DNA from: Okeania sp034190295
Lineage (GTDB): Bacteria; Cyanobacteriota; Cyanobacteriia; Cyanobacteriales; Microcoleaceae
Direction of reading: 5' to 3'
Assembly (NCBI GenBank): GCA_034190295.1
Contig: JAXHSW010000009.1
Location: 21,962 to 85,961, forward strand
DNA length: 64,000 bases
Shown here: positions 1 through 9,850 of the stretch, one piece after another
How positions within the stretch are numbered: position 1 is the first letter of the stretch
Layout of the letters: each line of letters opens with the position of its first letter
Made by a program: the position numbers and the translations under genes
The notes under the pieces: generated by a model
Database searches by the model: none
Told to the model about the DNA's origin: nothing
What the model saw: only the letters and a program-made list of their open reading frames with translations

Positions 1-1018
1 CAAAAGTTTCTGTTTGACATTCGTTTCCCAATGTAAGGCACGTTGAATAGCAAATTCGTAGAGAATTTTCGGATAATGTAGGTGAGAAATTATAGTTTTG
101 TAGAAGGGAGATATTTCTTGTCCGCCACTCCAATAGGCAACTTGAATATTAATCAAATCTCCATCTACTTCTGATTCTATTAATAGTATGGATTCAGATT
201 TTAAGCGACTAAATATAGCTTTAACTGCACTACCTCCGGCAAAACGGTTACTATCCCAAGCGTGGTCTATTAATTCTGTTGGTCGTTGTTGGTTTTCTAG
301 AGGATAGTATTTTTGTAGGAAGTTTTTTAAGCATTGGGAAAGACGCTTTTCTACTTTAGGAAATGCGGAGGTGGAAATTTTATTGAGATGTTCAAAACGG
401 TCATAGTCTATTTCTGGAGGTGCGAGAATTATTTGTAGTGGAATGGGGTCTCGATCTTGATGATATTCGAGTATTTGCCAGGGATAAATTTTGATTGGCC
501 AGTTGTCTAATTCTTTCATTTGTAGGGCAGCTTCTCGTTGATATGCTGCGATAAAAATTTGAGTTTCTCGGTTATATTGAGCTAGTTCTATTTGTACTTG
601 TTTATTCTGTTTAAATAGCCATGCTTGAAATTCTTGATTACTTTTGGCTATTTGCATATCTACTGCTTTGATAAATTCTTGGAGTTTCCGATTTTCTTGG
701 CATTGGTACTCGACTATTTTTGCTTGAAATTCTTGACGAGCAATTTCTAGTTTTTGTTGAAATGCTTGATTATTTTGTTGTAAGTCTAGTTGAAATTGTT
801 GATTATTTTGCTGCAACTTAATCTGAGACATAGTACGCATATATTCAATCTCAAATTGAGCAGCTATTTGTTTTTCTTGTAATTCTTTTTGATGAACAAG
901 TCGTTGCCCTTCTAATTCTTTTTGCATTGTTCTACCGGAGGTGCCATTAAAGGCATTAACTATTCCATTCCATGCCATTACAGCTCCGCCAGCAACTGCG
1001 GGAAGTAAAGGTAAAACC
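1..1018 (-). CDS. Coiled-coil protein of unknown function (3' end outside window)
   Basis: An open frame runs from an ATG at 1018, preceded by a good AGGAG ribosome site, to the left edge of the window, giving 339 codons with no stop, so the C-terminus is missing. The first 25 residues are hydrophobic and glycine/alanine-rich (MVLPLLPAVAGGAVMAWNG) and could anchor the protein in a membrane. Residues of about 35-180 are rich in Q, E, K and N and form a long predicted coiled coil. A globular C-terminal part follows, beginning near LDNWPIKIYPWQIL. I do not recognise the family. The frame, codon use and ribosome site make it a convincing gene. Confidence 0.75.
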
Positions 1019-1068
1019 ATAATTTTTTCTCCTGTAATTTTAATTTTTTAGTAGGTTCAAAGAGTTTG

Positions 1069-2022
1069 ATAAATGTTGGGTTTATCCTCCGGATAAGCTC
1101 CGCTAACCTTCTTCAACCCAACCTACATATTGGGAGGGAATATTTCCGCATAATTTCTGATTATTATTGAAATTACTTCCTAAGCAATCTTAGTTTCTGA
1201 GAGATTACTTTTCTAATGTTAGGTTTATCAAAATAATATTGGTCTAAAACCCCGCCTTAAAAGGCGCAATATTTTTGGAGAGTTGCTCACGCATCCCCGT
1301 TACAAAAATAACTTCTGACTTCTGACTTCTGACTTCTGACTTCGTTAACTAGGCGATCGCCTCTATTTCAGATTCATCAACCTAACCTAAATTATCTAGG
1401 TAAAAATTTATCTACATTTTTTTCCTCTCATTATCAATTTAGCAATCTGAGTAATAGAAAATTTTTCCAAATTAGATGTAAATCTTATCTAAATGTTGGG
1501 TTTCGTTGCCATGACAGTAGCATTAAAAATGGTGCGTTACGCTCCACTTCGTTCCACTAACACACCCTACTGGACTGCGGGAATTANNNNNNNNNNNNNN
1601 NNNNNNNNNNNNNNNNNNNNNNNNNNNNNNNNNNNNNNNNNNNNNNNNNNNNNNNNNNNNNNNNNNNNNNNNNNNNNNNNNNNNNNTAAAAAGCTTAATA
1701 AATGTTGGGTTTATCCTCCGGATAAGCTCCGCTAACCTGTATCAACCAAACCTACACTATCTGTGATTGAGAAGGGAATATTTCACTATTATTTCTGATT
1801 ATTATTGAAAGTACTCCCTAAGCAATCTTAGTTTCTGAGAAATTACTTTTCTAATATTAGATTTATCTAGGCGATCGCCTCCATTTAAGATTCCTCAATC
1901 TAACCTAGATTATCTAGGGAGAAATTTATCTATATCTTTTCTCCTCTCATTATCAATTTAGCAATCTGAGTAATATAAAATTTTTCCAAATTAGATGTAA
2001 ATCTTATCTAAATGTTGGGTTT
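1069..2022. repeat. Long direct repeat pair around assembly gap
   Basis: The segment 1069-1502 recurs at 1697-2022, starting with the shared word AAATGTTGGGTTTATCC and ending with GATGTAAATCTTATCTAA. The 100-N scaffold gap (1587-1686) lies between the copies, so the assembly probably broke on this repeat. Copy A carries an extra 120-bp block at 1230-1349 that copy B lacks. No gene is visible in 1019-2096; the open frame across the N run is an artefact. Confidence 0.8.
1230..1349 (+). repeat. Interspersed element of the 'GGGTCTAAAACCCCGCC' family
   Basis: This block interrupts repeat copy A between TTTATC and TAGGCGATCGCC, which are adjacent at 1862-1877 in copy B. It contains GGTCTAAAACCCCGCC, then AAGGCGCAATATTTTTGGAG, then tandem TTCTGAC words. 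Related copies lie at 35645-35785, 45418-45590, 58055-58195 and 60803-61096. No target-site duplication is visible. Confidence 0.65.
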
Positions 2023-2096
2023 ATGAACGAAATCCCACCTACATTATCTGCCATTGCCAGTGAGATATTTTAATCATAACCCAACCCACTCTTAAA

Positions 2097-2663
2097 CTAA
2101 ACAGATAAAATTTTATCTACTGTTAATTGTAACTCTGAAAAAATACCAGAAATAATTACATCCCGATCGCTAAATTCTTCTGCTTCATAAAACCCATTTA
2201 CCAAAGTCAACACAGATATTTTTTGTGCCTCATAATCAACTATCCAATATTCAGGAATTTCTCTAACAGCATATTCCGATCGCTTAAACCGATAATCATC
2301 ATCTCTATTACCAGGACTAACAATTTCTACTGCTAAAATAGGGGCAGAATCTAAAATAGCAGTAGTCATATTTTTGAGTAATTCTGTTTGTTGGGAAGTA
2401 ATAATTGTTAAATCGGGAATGCGAGATTTATTAATAGCAGTTCTAATGCCGATATTTCCTGGCATTACCTGCCAAGTAGCATTTATTCTGATAATTTCTT
2501 GATAAAATTCCTGAAATAAAAAAGTCAAAATTAAAGCATGAATTCCACTAGGAGGTGTCAAAGATATAAGTTCTCCATTGACTAATTCATATTTATTATC
2601 TGTACTATCTTGATATTGCGAATATTCAGCAAAGGTGTAAATTTTGGGTTTAGTTTCAATCAT
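2097..2663 (-). CDS. Uma2 family endonuclease (DUF820, PD-(D/E)XK-like)
   Basis: The product is 188 residues when started at the ATG at 2663 (MIETKPKIYTFAEYSQY), which fits the usual length of this family; the longer frame upstream reads through a repeat and is unlikely to be translated. Visible family motifs are E32 in VNGEL, PD at 83-84, E113 in AVEIVSPG (113-118) and K127, which together form the restriction-endonuclease-like site. Uma2 proteins are very abundant in cyanobacteria and their role is unclear, though some relatives lie in mobile regions. It lies about 100 bp downstream of the repeat protein gene on the same strand, and may be co-transcribed with it. Confidence 0.85.
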   Translation of the reverse strand: MIETKPKIYTFAEYSQYQDSTDNKYELVNGELISLTPPSGIHALILTFLFQEFYQEIIRINATWQVMPGNIGIRTAINKSRIPDLTIITSQQTELLKNMTTAILDSAPILAVEIVSPGNRDDDYRFKRSEYAVREIPEYWIVDYEAQKISVLTLVNGFYEAEEFSDRDVIISGIFSELQLTVDKILSV

Positions 2664-2760
2664 TATTTTTGGGAATTGGTCTGATTTGATTTTTGTAGTG
2701 CGGGCATCTTGCCCGCTATTTATTTTTTGCCCACTATTTATTTTTTTGCCTTCCCAAAAA

Positions 2761-3834
2761 TTAATTGGCTCCACCATAATAGGAACATAATAAATAAGCA
2801 GCACCACCAACTACTCCCTTATTAGTATGGGAAACTTGAATGCCTCCTTCATTATAAATATTGCCATTATTACCTACCCAACCAACTGCATGATTATGAT
2901 TATCATAAATCTTACCATCCGTACCTGCATATCCTAGATAATTATAACCAGAATTATAAACTTTACGACCTTTTAAATAACCTACATAATGACCATAGCG
3001 ATCGCTACTTGTATGTAGGTCAATATGACCTGCATTATCTATAGTTGTGTAAGGATATTTATCATCATAATTATATGCAGCAGCGGTGGATGAATGAAAT
3101 TCCAAATGAAATTCCAAACGATGACTAGATAAACCAATATTTTGATTCTCAAAAGTATGAGAACTTAAACTTAAATTATTTTGCTCTTGCTGAAAGTTAG
3201 AAATTTCTGGTGGTAGAGCATGAGAGTTTACTCCAGAAATTTCTGTACCAAAATTTTGATGTTCAAATTGCTGCTGCTGATGAAAACTATCAGTCGAATT
3301 CTGGTTTAAGTCTTGATTTATCTCATCCGGAGTTGAGGAAAAATCATCATTATTAAGTAAACCAGAATTGTCACTAATACTGCCATCTTGATTTGACAAA
3401 TTATCGGATGAAAAATTATTTTGAACCAAGTCTGGATTTTCCCCTAAACCCATATTGAAATTTTGATAGTCGAATTGTTGTTGCTGATGAAAATTATCGG
3501 TCAAATTTTGGTTTAAGTCTTGATTTATCTCATCCGGAGTTGAGGATAAATCATCATTATTAAGTAAACCAGAATTATCACTAATACCACTATCTTGATT
3601 TGCCAAATTATCGGATGAAAAATCATTTTGAACCAAGTCTGGATTTTCCCCTAAACCCATATTGAAATTTTGATAGTCGAATTGTTGTTGCTGATGAAAA
3701 TTATCGGTCAAATTTTGGTTTAAGTCTTGATTTATCTCATCCGGAGTTGAGGAAAAATCATCATTGTTAAGTAAACCAGAATTGTCACTAATACTGCCAT
3801 CTTGATTTGCCAAATTATCAAATAAATTGTTCAT
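2761..3834 (-). CDS. Protein with three 69-residue Asn/Gln/Asp-rich repeats and a Gly/Tyr-rich C-terminal domain
   Basis: From the ATG at 3834 (MNNLFDNLANQ) the product is 357 residues. Residues of about 6-212 are three nearly identical 69-residue units, each containing SGLLNNDD, STPDEINQDLNQN, a QQQQ run and (except in the last) GLGENPDLVQN; the DNA period is 207 bp. The C-terminal 100 residues carry repeated turns of the type GYxGxxGKIYDNxxxxVGWVGxxGNIY, which resemble small beta-flower domains, but I am not certain of this. No signal peptide or membrane segment is clear. A longer start at 4053 would add a segment reading through repeat DNA and is less likely. Function unknown. Confidence 0.7.
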   Translation of the reverse strand: MNNLFDNLANQDGSISDNSGLLNNDDFSSTPDEINQDLNQNLTDNFHQQQQFDYQNFNMGLGENPDLVQNDFSSDNLANQDSGISDNSGLLNNDDLSSTPDEINQDLNQNLTDNFHQQQQFDYQNFNMGLGENPDLVQNNFSSDNLSNQDGSISDNSGLLNNDDFSSTPDEINQDLNQNSTDSFHQQQQFEHQNFGTEISGVNSHALPPEISNFQQEQNNLSLSSHTFENQNIGLSSHRLEFHLEFHSSTAAAYNYDDKYPYTTIDNAGHIDLHTSSDRYGHYVGYLKGRKVYNSGYNYLGYAGTDGKIYDNHNHAVGWVGNNGNIYNEGGIQVSHTNKGVVGGAAYLLCSYYGGAN

Positions 3835-4103
3835 AGTAGGATTTGCTGAATAAATAGAATGTTTGTATTTGTAGCAAAGAAAGAGTTGGTTAGGACAGAG
3901 ATTGATCATAAACCTGAGACAGAGAAAAACTTTTACCAAAAAATTGTGGTATAAAGCCTCCCCTTTTAAGGCTATAAAAAAAAAGAGAATATTCCATATT
4001 TCAAGTTTGAAAAATTTAGTAGTGCGCCTTTTATGGGGGTTTAAATCTCCCATTATACACGCCAGATAAGCTGACTGCTGATTGCTGAGTGCTGACTGCT
4101 AAT

Positions 4104-5597
4104 TCAAACTAAAGCTTTTAATAAAGTCTGAAGTTTTAGTTGAACTTCTGCTAATTCTTTCTCTGGTTTTGAACCAGCAACTATACCTGCACCTGCAAAA
4201 AGTCTGGTGCGGTCTCCGTCTATTAATGCTGACCTAATACCCACCACAAATTCCCCATTTCCTTGATAGTCTATCCAACCTATAGGTGCTGCATAAAGCG
4301 ATCGCTCAAAAGTTTCAAAATTATGTATTTGTTGTTGAGCAGCATCTCTAGGAACTCCTGCTACTGCTGGGGTAGGATGTAGCTCTGCTAGGATTTCTAA
4401 TAGATGAATATTTTGGGAAATTTCTGCTGTAATTGGTGTCCATAAATGCTGAATATTTGACAATTGTAATAGATGGGGTTGAGGTGGGTAATGAGGATTT
4501 AATCCTAAATCTTGGAGATGTTTAATAATAAAATCTATGACAAATTGATGTTCTCGTAAATCTTTTTCACTGCATAATAAATTCTTGGCTAATTTGACAT
4601 CTTGAGTTGAGGTTTTACCTCTAGGTGCTGAACCTGCTAAAGCGTCTGTAATTAATTGGTTATTATTAATACTAATTAACCTTTCCGGACTTGCGCCTAT
4701 GAAATTTTGACCTTTGCCATTACTGGTAGAAAATACATAGCAGTCTGGATAAATGAATCGTAAGTTATTTAAAGACTGAATTAAGTTAACAGGGGTTTGA
4801 GAATATATGTCTATGGCGTGGGCTAAAACTATTTTTTTTAAAGAATTTGAATTAATTAAATCTAGAGCGGAAGCTACCGATTTTTTAAAGTCTTGTAAAT
4901 GATTGGGATTAATTTTCCGAAGATTTCCGCGAGGCTTGGTTAAACTTGATAAAGAAGTATTATTTATTTGAGTAATTTGCTGATATTTGTGCCAAATTAT
5001 CTGGGAAATATTTTGAATATTTATGGAAGTAGTGATAACTGTATTAATAACAAGTATACAGCGATTATTTTTCTGAGTAATTTGCCACTTTGGCAAAAAT
5101 ATAGTTGCGGAAGGAAAGTGAGAATTTATAGATAGTTTCTCTTGATAATTACCATTTTGAGAAACATCTAGATTGATTTGGGAATCTTCTTCAAAGAAAG
5201 TAAAACTACAAAAAAAGTGAGGACCTGAAAATGGTAAATGTGTTGCACCTAAAACAATTTTATTGTTAAGACATGACTGAATAAAAGATCGAGCTTGTGA
5301 GAAACGATTTCCACTCGTAACAGTCAAGTGGGTAGCAGCATCTACAGCAGCGATCGCTAAGGTATTTTTGTCAGTATTTGTTTTTCCAATAATTTGTTTT
5401 TCTAGATAGAAATGTAGTTGATGGGGTTCACAAATTTCCTGCAATACTGCTAGGGGATCTACTGGTAATATTTCCACAGAAATACTAATGACTTTTTTCT
5501 GCACCTGTTCTGTTAATGTCTGTTGACAATTTAACAGAAACTGATGCAGGTCTTGGCAGCTTTGAAATAGATTAACAGAAGTGGGTATTACAGGCAT
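4104..5597 (-). CDS. menF: Isochorismate synthase MenF
   Basis: This chorismate-binding enzyme converts chorismate to isochorismate, the first committed step of phylloquinone biosynthesis. The product is 497 residues from the ATG at 5597 (MPVIPTSVNLFQ); a GTG nine codons upstream (5624) is an alternative, and neither has a clear ribosome site. Signature blocks are in the C-terminal half: TDALAGSAPRGKT near residue 315, LHPTPAVAGVPRDAA, then AAPIGWIDYQGNGEF and GAGIVAGSKPEKEL near 470-485. The N-terminal half is divergent, as is usual for cyanobacterial MenF. It points away from menA, with about 1 kb of spacer between them. Confidence 0.93.
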   Translation of the reverse strand: MPVIPTSVNLFQSCQDLHQFLLNCQQTLTEQVQKKVISISVEILPVDPLAVLQEICEPHQLHFYLEKQIIGKTNTDKNTLAIAAVDAATHLTVTSGNRFSQARSFIQSCLNNKIVLGATHLPFSGPHFFCSFTFFEEDSQINLDVSQNGNYQEKLSINSHFPSATIFLPKWQITQKNNRCILVINTVITTSINIQNISQIIWHKYQQITQINNTSLSSLTKPRGNLRKINPNHLQDFKKSVASALDLINSNSLKKIVLAHAIDIYSQTPVNLIQSLNNLRFIYPDCYVFSTSNGKGQNFIGASPERLISINNNQLITDALAGSAPRGKTSTQDVKLAKNLLCSEKDLREHQFVIDFIIKHLQDLGLNPHYPPQPHLLQLSNIQHLWTPITAEISQNIHLLEILAELHPTPAVAGVPRDAAQQQIHNFETFERSLYAAPIGWIDYQGNGEFVVGIRSALIDGDRTRLFAGAGIVAGSKPEKELAEVQLKLQTLLKALV

Positions 5598-6664
5598 GAA
5601 AACTAATGAATAGCAAATTTTCACTGAATATTAAGAGATAGTGATTGGTAGGGCTGTTCAATTCCTAACTGTGGCCCAATTTATCCCCTAGTTGTAATTA
5701 AAATTATTACCTTTATTTACATTAGACCGCGCGGTTATTCTCAAAATTAAATCTTTTTCCCTCCTTTTGTTTATTTTTCTCTTTCCAATTCTCTTTTTGA
5801 GACTTTTACATATTGTTAGCACTAAGCTATTGCTAAGAGCTTTAAGTTTGGTTTGATAGTATTTAATAGACTTCTTGCATAAGTCGGTCGAGGGAATGGA
5901 GAACAGAAGGATAGATTTTGAGGAAAATTTGACACAAAAAGATTTAATTTTTACTTTTGCAAAAGGTCTAATATATATAATAACAGTCTTAAGTAAGTAG
6001 GTATAAATAAATATAAAACTAAAAGACAGGTATGAGGCTGAGTAAAAGAAATTGTTTCATTCCTTCTTTGAGCAACATTTTTTATTTAATTTTACCGAAT
6101 AATTAAGGTTTAAAGCCTCTCACTCGCCGTGGAGAAACAAGCGATCGAGGGATGGCGAGATATCCTCGCTGGCCTCCAATTTACCAAGAGAAGAAAAAAT
6201 TTTCCTTTTATTCAATCCTATCCGTTTTAGAGGGAGGTAATTATCAATTATCAATTATCAATTATTGAACTATCTACTTAACTCTTTTTTGTCAAAAATA
6301 TCAAAATAGATAAAAAGTCTAAACTCTTGCCTTTTCTAGAGCTATTGCCTAATTCCAAGATATTTTAAATAACGACTCCGAGAACTGCTATGTAGGTCAT
6401 AGAGAATTATTCAGAACAAGTATCAAGGCCAAATAAAATCAAATGTAAAGGAAAAATAAATTACATGATTTTTTGTTAAGTTTTTTGTATAACTCGGAAA
6501 TTAAAGTGTTAAAAGATGAACAATTGTTGTTAGAGAAAAATATTTCAGAAATATGTTTATCATTATCTAGAGTTAGGATTGAGCAGTTTGTCACAACTGA
6601 TTAAACTATAACAATCAACTCCGATAACTATTGTCACAATCTAAAGATTAATTATCAAATTAAG
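5598..6664. other. Spacer between menF and menA
   Basis: About 1.07 kb with no convincing gene. It holds one copy of the AT-rich palindromic repeat (6092-6269) and must contain the divergent menF and menA promoters, which I could not pinpoint. Confidence 0.5.
6092..6269 (-). repeat. Palindromic interspersed repeat (PIR) copy
   Basis: It begins TTACCGAATAATTAAGGTTT and ends with AGGGAGGTAATT followed by tandem ATCAATT words and TTGAA, the hallmarks of the PIR family. Its centre differs from most copies: it includes a GGGATGGCGAGATATCC segment that is shared in part with the copy at 33298-33502. Confidence 0.7.
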
Positions 6665-7561
6665 ATGACATTTCAAACAATAAATCAATCTCCGAAAAAA
6701 TTATGGCTAGCTGCGATTAAACCACCTATGTATAGTGTAGCTATTATGCCTATATGGGTAGGAACTGCAATAGCTTTCTGGGAAAAAAATTCGATTAATT
6801 GGTCAATTTTTTCAACATTTATTACATCAGCAATTTTTATTTTGGCCTGGGAAAATATTAGTAATGATGTATTTGATTCAGAAACAGGTATCGATAAAAA
6901 TAAACATCATTCTTTAGTAAATTTGACAGGAAATAAATCTTTGATGTTTGTCCTGAGTAATTTTTTTTTACTGTTGGGAATTTTAGGTATTTTAGGAATT
7001 AGTTGGTGGCAAAAAGATTTAACGGTAATTGGATTAATATTATTGTGCTGTTTTTTGGGATATATTTATCAAGGTCCTCCTTTTAGATTAGGATATCAAG
7101 GCTTAGGAGAAATTCTCTGTTTTTTTGCTTTTGGTCCGTTGGCAATTTCTGCTGCTTATTATAGTCAAACTAAAGCTTGGTCAATAATAAGTTTAACCGC
7201 ATCAATAATTATTGGAATTACTACTGCTATTATTCTCTTTTGTTCTCACTTTCACCAAGTAAAAGATGACTTAGCAGCAGGGAAGCGATCGCCTATTGTC
7301 AGAATGGGAACTAAAGCAGGTTCTCAATTATTAAATTGGTCTTGTGGTATTGTTTTTGTACTCATTTCTATCTGTGTAGGTTTAGGAATTTTCCCAGTTT
7401 GGACTCTGTTAAGTTTTGGTGGTTTACCATTTGCTATTCAGTTATGTCGCCAGGTTAGTAATTATCACGACCAACCAGAAAAAGTTAGTAACTGTAAATT
7501 TATTGCAGTTTATTTGCATTTTTTTAGTGGATTATTATTTGGTTTGGGATTTATGATCTAG
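6665..7561 (+). CDS. menA: 1,4-dihydroxy-2-naphthoate phytyltransferase MenA
   Basis: This UbiA-family integral membrane prenyltransferase attaches a phytyl chain to dihydroxynaphthoate to give 2-phytyl-1,4-naphthoquinone for photosystem I. The 298-residue product starts MTFQTINQSPKKLWLAAIKP. The first Asp-rich motif, NDVFDSETGID, is near residue 65, and the second, VKDDLAAGKRSPIVRMG, near 198; both bind Mg-diphosphate. Around eight hydrophobic segments are visible. Context with menF, menH, menC and menE supports the assignment over other UbiA enzymes. Confidence 0.93.
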   Translation: MTFQTINQSPKKLWLAAIKPPMYSVAIMPIWVGTAIAFWEKNSINWSIFSTFITSAIFILAWENISNDVFDSETGIDKNKHHSLVNLTGNKSLMFVLSNFFLLLGILGILGISWWQKDLTVIGLILLCCFLGYIYQGPPFRLGYQGLGEILCFFAFGPLAISAAYYSQTKAWSIISLTASIIIGITTAIILFCSHFHQVKDDLAAGKRSPIVRMGTKAGSQLLNWSCGIVFVLISICVGLGIFPVWTLLSFGGLPFAIQLCRQVSNYHDQPEKVSNCKFIAVYLHFFSGLLFGLGFMI

Positions 7562-7562
7562 T

Positions 7563-7700
7563 AAGCATTTCGGTCCGAATGCGGAGCTAACAGCTATTAG
7601 CTGTCAGCTTTTCCTGCGGAATGCTGCGCAAACAGCTCTTATTAGGGGGTTTTAATAAATATAGGCTTTAAAGCCAGCTTTTATAGTTAAGTATAAATTC
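7563..7700 (+). repeat. Degenerate GTAAGCATT element (left end only)
   Basis: It starts GTAAGCATTTCGGTCCGAAT, followed by CAGCTATTAGCTGTCAGC and AATATAGGCTTTAAAG, as in intact copies of the IS66-like MITE, but no matching right end (AATGCTTAC) is found before msrB. Confidence 0.6.
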
Positions 7701-7826
7701 TGACTCAAAAAGACAATCCTCAGAACGCTTAACAATATGTTACAATTAGTAAAGCATGACAATTTATAGCACTTAAAAGTTAGGTGTTGTGCTCAAAAAT
7801 AATCAGTTAATAGGAATATTAAAAGT

Positions 7827-8225
7827 ATGGTTAATAAAGTTCAAAAGAGCGAAAAAGAGTGGAAAGAACAACTCACACCAGAACAGTTCAATGTAACTAG
7901 AAAAAAAGGAACTGAAAGACCATTTACAGGAGAATATCACAACAATAAAGAAAAAGGAATATACAAATGTGTTTGTTGTGGTGCTGACTTATTTAGTTCC
8001 GAAGAGAAATATGATTCGGGCACAGGTTGGCCGAGTTATTGGGCACCGATTAATCAAGAAAATATCAAAGAAGAAGCTGACTGGAGTTTATTTATGCGAA
8101 GAACAGAAATTCTTTGTAGTAATTGTGATGCTCATCTTGGTCATGTTTTTCCTGATGGCCCTCCACCAACTGGATTGCGTTATTGTTTGAATTCTGCTGC
8201 GCTGAAGTTTGTTAAGTCTGATTGA
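7827..8225 (+). CDS. msrB: Peptide-methionine (R)-S-oxide reductase MsrB
   Basis: This soluble repair enzyme reduces the R-epimer of methionine sulfoxide in proteins. The 132-residue product has two zinc-binding CxxC pairs (C48/C51 in CVCCGADLF and C97/C100 in CSNCDAHLGH), the YDSGTGWPSYW block at 62-72, and the catalytic cysteine C120 in GLRYCLNSAAL. An AGGAA ribosome site precedes the ATG. It is a complete, ordinary family member. The position between men genes shows no obvious functional link. Confidence 0.96.
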   Translation: MVNKVQKSEKEWKEQLTPEQFNVTRKKGTERPFTGEYHNNKEKGIYKCVCCGADLFSSEEKYDSGTGWPSYWAPINQENIKEEADWSLFMRRTEILCSNCDAHLGHVFPDGPPPTGLRYCLNSAALKFVKSD

Positions 8226-8231
8226 CTACTC

Positions 8232-8254
8232 CCCGGACTCAAGTCACGGGGATT
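8232..8254 (-). repeat. Right-end hairpin of the tnpB element
   Basis: CCCCG and CGGGG flank an inner GACTCAAGTC stem, giving an imperfect hairpin just past the tnpB stop codon. This is where the right end and the 3' part of an omega RNA would lie. Confidence 0.55.
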
Positions 8255-9553
8255 CTAAGTAGATACTACGCAACACCGGTAATCCGTGTTGCTCCGTTTC
8301 TTCTTAGCTGACCAAAGATACACTCTCTGGGGACAAGTCAAAGTGCCCCTACACAGTTGGCTTAAGTCTAAACTTAGCTTTCTGCTTACTTTTATGATGA
8401 TATTTGCAGCCCCGTTACAGTCTGCATTAATTAACCAATTATTACCACTTCGCTTGCAACCACGCTTGATTCTTTTTCCTGATGGTTTCCAATCATCGGG
8501 TTTTTCACCATAAATAGGCAGATCGTCACCATCTAAAAATGAAGCAAGACTTGTATAACTTTCTTCTGTTTCTATAAATATAATCCCATACTCTTCACAT
8601 AATTGAGCTATTCTTTCTTTGAGTCTAGCTGTGGGAATTGGTATAAATTCTGAATTACTTTTCTTTCCTAATTCTATTTGATTTTTCTGACCTTTATTCC
8701 AGCCAAATACAATTGTACCTATATTATTTCCTAAGCAATGATTAATTACTATTCTGGCTGCTTTATTAATACCGTCACGAATTTGGCGGTTAGGCTTTTC
8801 TGTAATGGCAGCTAGTTTATTTGACCAAAATCCTTGAGGTTGATTTTCTTTGATAGTTGATACTTGTTTATTGTACCAACGATTCATTGATTTAATCTGT
8901 TTACCATCGACAATTAAGCTAGTATTTACATTGGATACACAGGTCAACCAATTATTTAAACCATGGTCTATTCCTAATACATTTTCTTGATTTAATTGAA
9001 GTTTAACTACTATTTCTTTTTCATAGACAAATTCCCAATAAAAACATCTATTTCTTGGTAATATTCTCAGTTCTTTGAGAGTAGAAAATGCTAGATTACT
9101 AGGCATTGGTATTAAAAAGCTATCTACTCCAAACCAGCGTTTACAAGTATTCCCTAGTGGTACTCTAATTTTATTATCTTTAAGTTTTAATGCTTGCTTG
9201 GGGTAACTAACTGTAGCCATTCCCTCTTTTTTTCTGTAGTTAGGAATCTTTGGTCTGTCTGAGATTTTTCCTTCATTATAGGCAATAATAAGACTATAAT
9301 AAGACCTAAATGATTCAGCTACAGTTCTCAGTATTTGTTGTGCTGCTTGTGAATATAAAACTTTATAGTGGTTGTTCTTTTTGTAGACCTTTTCCAAGTC
9401 ATACTTGCCAATGCCTTTTTGAGACTTAAAATATAGTTGCCTGGCATAATATATGCCCATGTTAGTTAGCTTGTGAGACTGTTCACATAAGAATGTTAAG
9501 ATCGCAATTAATTCAGAATTTTTATTTACTAAAACTTGCTGACAAGAGTACAT
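8255..9553 (-). CDS. tnpB: RNA-guided endonuclease TnpB family transposase protein
   Basis: TnpB is a compact RuvC-type, RNA-guided DNA nuclease that helps IS200/IS605 elements persist; its guide RNA normally overlaps the 3' end of tnpB and the element's right end. The 432-residue product appears intact. RuvC-I is VLGIDHGLNNWL with D196, RuvC-II is IIFIETEESYTS with E328 or E330, and RuvC-III is INADCNGAANI with D378. The usual zinc ribbon (two CxxC pairs) before RuvC-III is missing and is replaced by SGKRIKRGCKRSGNNW, a variant known in cyanobacterial TnpB. The N-terminal helical region (about 1-120) is as expected. Confidence 0.9.
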   Translation of the reverse strand: MYSCQQVLVNKNSELIAILTFLCEQSHKLTNMGIYYARQLYFKSQKGIGKYDLEKVYKKNNHYKVLYSQAAQQILRTVAESFRSYYSLIIAYNEGKISDRPKIPNYRKKEGMATVSYPKQALKLKDNKIRVPLGNTCKRWFGVDSFLIPMPSNLAFSTLKELRILPRNRCFYWEFVYEKEIVVKLQLNQENVLGIDHGLNNWLTCVSNVNTSLIVDGKQIKSMNRWYNKQVSTIKENQPQGFWSNKLAAITEKPNRQIRDGINKAARIVINHCLGNNIGTIVFGWNKGQKNQIELGKKSNSEFIPIPTARLKERIAQLCEEYGIIFIETEESYTSLASFLDGDDLPIYGEKPDDWKPSGKRIKRGCKRSGNNWLINADCNGAANIIIKVSRKLSLDLSQLCRGTLTCPQRVYLWSAKKKRSNTDYRCCVVST

Positions 9554-9850
9554 TGGAAACGGGCAAACTGAAAAGTTATTGTAAGTAATAATAGCACAGG
9601 AAAACTTTAGTTGTCTAGTCTCAACGGTTCCTTTGTGTTCATGTCCCGGTTCAAATATGGGGCCTTCAACGTGGGTTTTCGGTCAAATAAAATACATCGG
9701 ATAAAATCCGACTCCTCACCTTTCATCCATCGCTTAAAAGACGATGGCTTTCATGCTCCCGTGTTATTTAGGTAACTTCAAAAACTGTCTAAAATCAAAG
9801 TTTAAAGTTACTAAAACAAAAGATATATCAAAAAAAATATTAAGAAATAG

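Larger units (their letters stand above)
8230..9775 (-). mobile_element. IS200/IS605-type element (IS1341-like, tnpB only)
   Basis: A tnpB gene is flanked by subterminal hairpins typical of this superfamily. On the right-end side, next to the tnpB stop, is CCCCGGACTCAAGTCACGGGG (8233-8253), which folds with an inner GACT/AGTC stem. On the left-end side are CGGATAAAATCCG and CCATCG...CGATGG near 9700-9750. There is no tnpA, so movement would need a transposase in trans. The exact tips cannot be fixed from one copy. Confidence 0.6.

Noticed and set aside
1493..1735. Open frame across the N run
   Set aside because: It runs through 100 unknown bases and repeat DNA and has no ribosome site or similarity to a protein.
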